Position numbers and translations under genes: made by a program. DNA of 64,000 bases. Source: Pseudokineococcus marinus (GTDB taxonomy: Bacteria > Actinomycetota > Actinomycetes > Actinomycetales > Quadrisphaeraceae). Numbering within the stretch: the stretch's first letter is position 1; every line of letters begins with the position of its first letter. The notes beneath the pieces were generated by a model. That model was not told where the DNA came from. It was given only the letters and a program-made list of their open reading frames with translations, and ran no database searches. This document shows positions 62,855 through 64,000 of the stretch, in pieces. The stretch is from contig NZ_JBBHZZ010000002.1 in assembly GCF_037482405.1 (NCBI RefSeq), positions 372,001 through 436,000 of the forward strand. Reading direction: 5' to 3'.

Positions 62855-62890
62855 GGCGCCGGACCGCCCAGCTGGGGGCGGACCGGCGCC
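62855..62890 (-). terminator. Hairpin downstream of rpmE
   Basis: GGCGCCGGACCGCCC (62855-62869) pairs with 62876-62890 with one mismatch around a 6-nt loop. It begins 12 bp past the rpmE stop on the minus strand and separates it from prfA. Confidence 0.7.
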
Positions 62891-62902
62891 GTCGGGGCGG
62901 GC

Positions 62903-63124
62903 CTACTTGGAGGCGCCGGCCTTCTTGCCGTAGCGCTGCTGGAACCGGGCCACGCGGCCGCCGGTGTCCAGGATCTTCTGCTTGCCCGTGTAGAACGGGT
63001 GGCACGCGGAGCAGACGTCGGCCTTGATCTCGCCGCTCTTGTCGGTGCTGCGCGTGGTGAACGTCTCGCCGCACGTGCACGACACCGTGGTCGTCACGTA
63101 CTCGGGGTGCTGCCCGGCCTTCAT
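62903..63124 (-). CDS. rpmE: 50S ribosomal protein L31 (zinc-binding form)
   Basis: The 73-residue protein is L31 with four zinc-ligand Cys: C16, C18, C38 and C41 (SCTCGE, VCSACHPFYTGKQ). This marks the C+ form, normally used when zinc is plentiful. GAGAGG precedes the ATG. It lies between rho and prfA, the usual order. Confidence 0.96.
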   Translation of the reverse strand: MKAGQHPEYVTTTVSCTCGETFTTRSTDKSGEIKADVCSACHPFYTGKQKILDTGGRVARFQQRYGKKAGASK

Positions 63125-63284
63125 CTGGTGCGTCCTCTCGTCGGTGCCCCGGGTCGTGCGGCGCTGGTCGCGCGAGCACGTGAACCGGGACGGCGCGGTC
63201 GATGGTGCCACGACCTCGACCACCCCCCACAACGCCGGGGGGCGCCTCGGCCTTCCCGCCGCCCGGGCGGGCCGGGCGGCGGGA

Positions 63285-63313
63285 GCGGGCGGGCGCTCGC
63301 CGCGCCCGCCCGC
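63285..63313 (-). terminator. Hairpin downstream of rho
   Basis: GCGGGCGGGCGC (63285-63296) pairs perfectly with 63302-63313 around TCGCC. It lies five bases past the rho stop codon on the minus strand. Confidence 0.75.
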
Positions 63314-63318
63314 TGCGG

Positions 63319-64000
63319 TCAGCTCGGGGAGAGCTCGCTGCGCTGGTCCCCGCCCGGGCCCGAGGGCGCCGTCCGCTGGACCTGCATGAGGAACTCGGCG
63401 TTGCTGCCGGTCTCGCGCAGCTTGCCGAGCACGAGCTCGATGGCCTGGGTGGAGTCCAGGGCGCCGAGCACCCGGCGGAGCTTGTAGACGACCTTGAGCT
63501 CCTCGGCCGACATGAGGATCTCCTCGCGCCGCGTGCCGGAGGCGTTGACGTCGACCGCCGGGAAGATGCGCTTGTCGGCCAGGTGCCGCGCCAGGCGCAG
63601 CTCCATGTTCCCCGTGCCCTTGAACTCCTCGAAGATCACCTCGTCGGCCTTCGACCCCGTCTCGACGAGCGCCGAGGCGAGGATCGTCAGCGAGCCGCCG
63701 TGCTCGATGTTGCGGGCGGCGCCGAAGAAGCGCTTCGGCGGGTACAGCGCCGAGGCGTCGATGCCGCCGGACAGGATGCGCCCGGACGCCGGCGCCGAGG
63801 TGTTGTAGGCCCGCGAGAGGCGCGTCAGCGAGTCGAGCAGCACGACGACGTCGTGCCCCAGCTCGACGAGGCGCTTGGCCCGCTCGATGGCCAGCTCGGC
63901 GACCGTCGTGTGGTCGTCGGCGGGACGGTCGAAGGTCGAGGCGATGACCTCGCCCTTCACCGTCCGCTGCATGTCGGTGACCTCCTCGGGCCGCTCGTCG
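63319..64000 (-). CDS. rho: Transcription termination factor Rho (C-terminal part, cut by the window edge)
   Basis: The 227 visible codons are the C-terminal part of the Rho ATPase: EVIASTFDRPADDHTTVAEL, VVVLLDSLTRLSRAYNTSAP (Walker B), GNMELRLARHLADKRIFPAV and the arginine-finger/R-loop region SGTRREEILMS. The P-loop and RNA-binding domains lie beyond the right edge. The frame is open through 64000. Confidence 0.96.
   Translation of the reverse strand, partial: DERPEEVTDMQRTVKGEVIASTFDRPADDHTTVAELAIERAKRLVELGHDVVVLLDSLTRLSRAYNTSAPASGRILSGGIDASALYPPKRFFGAARNIEHGGSLTILASALVETGSKADEVIFEEFKGTGNMELRLARHLADKRIFPAVDVNASGTRREEILMSAEELKVVYKLRRVLGALDSTQAIELVLGKLRETGSNAEFLMQVQRTAPSGPGGDQRSELSPS

Overview
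The window is about 64 kb of very GC-rich, densely packed DNA with frequent GTG starts and almost only G or C at third codon positions. The gene set and order point to an actinobacterium: rho-rpmE-prfA-prmC-sua5-wecA-type-atp operon order, NucS, the GlgE pathway, a MurA with Asp in place of the active-site Cys, and many starts that look leaderless. Chemotaxis-type genes suggest a motile member, possibly of the Kineosporiales, but the genus is an inference. The sequence is a draft scaffold. It has N runs at 35449, 38935-39029 and 53184-53250, a 31-nt poly-G run, and a perfect 444-bp fold-back palindrome at the end of glpK that looks like an assembly join.

Layout. 80-14237 (mostly minus strand) holds gatCAB, ligA with an unusual Lsr2-like tail, a broken acetyltransferase remnant, a secreted beta-helix-like protein, a short MetE-like protein, mnmA and its cysteine desulfurase, a soluble chemoreceptor paired with an Aer-like PAS protein, and an enoyl-CoA hydratase. 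14355-27358 is an alpha-glucan island: glgX, glgP, glgE, treS and one continuous reading frame that joins maltokinase (pep2) to the branching enzyme (glgB). Together these convert trehalose to maltose, maltose to maltose-1-phosphate, and that to branched glucan, and they degrade glucan again.

27460-29748 holds a NUDIX hydrolase, a VOC protein, a YidD-like protein and a stretch of poor coding quality. 29749-35192 is a glycerol locus: a SorC-type regulator divergent from glpD-glpF-glpK, with two identical 14-bp operator-like sites, one between the genes and one inside the regulator gene.

35545-49811 is a housekeeping and accessory mixture: a YbbN-like thioredoxin/TPR protein with an unknown lipoprotein and membrane protein, an MTH1187-type thiamine-binding protein, methylmalonyl-CoA epimerase, a small zinc-motif protein, nucS, ohr, a Na+/H+ antiporter with a UBP-type zinc finger, a TetR/SMR efflux operon with an operator, a DUF2007-like membrane protein, murA, a PduO-type cobalamin adenosyltransferase and an M13 metallopeptidase. 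49894 to the right end, all minus strand, is the ATP synthase operon (atpI-like genes, atpB-E-F-H-A-G-D-C, DUF2550) preceded by rho, rpmE, prfA, prmC, sua5 and a WecA-type transferase.

No tRNA, rRNA, CRISPR array, prophage or insertion sequence was recognised. The most distinctive signals are fusions and extensions (LigA-Lsr2, Pep2-GlgB, antiporter-UBP), the repeated glycerol operator, short tandem repeats at gene ends and inside genes, and a consistent -10-like hexamer 6-8 nt before many start codons.
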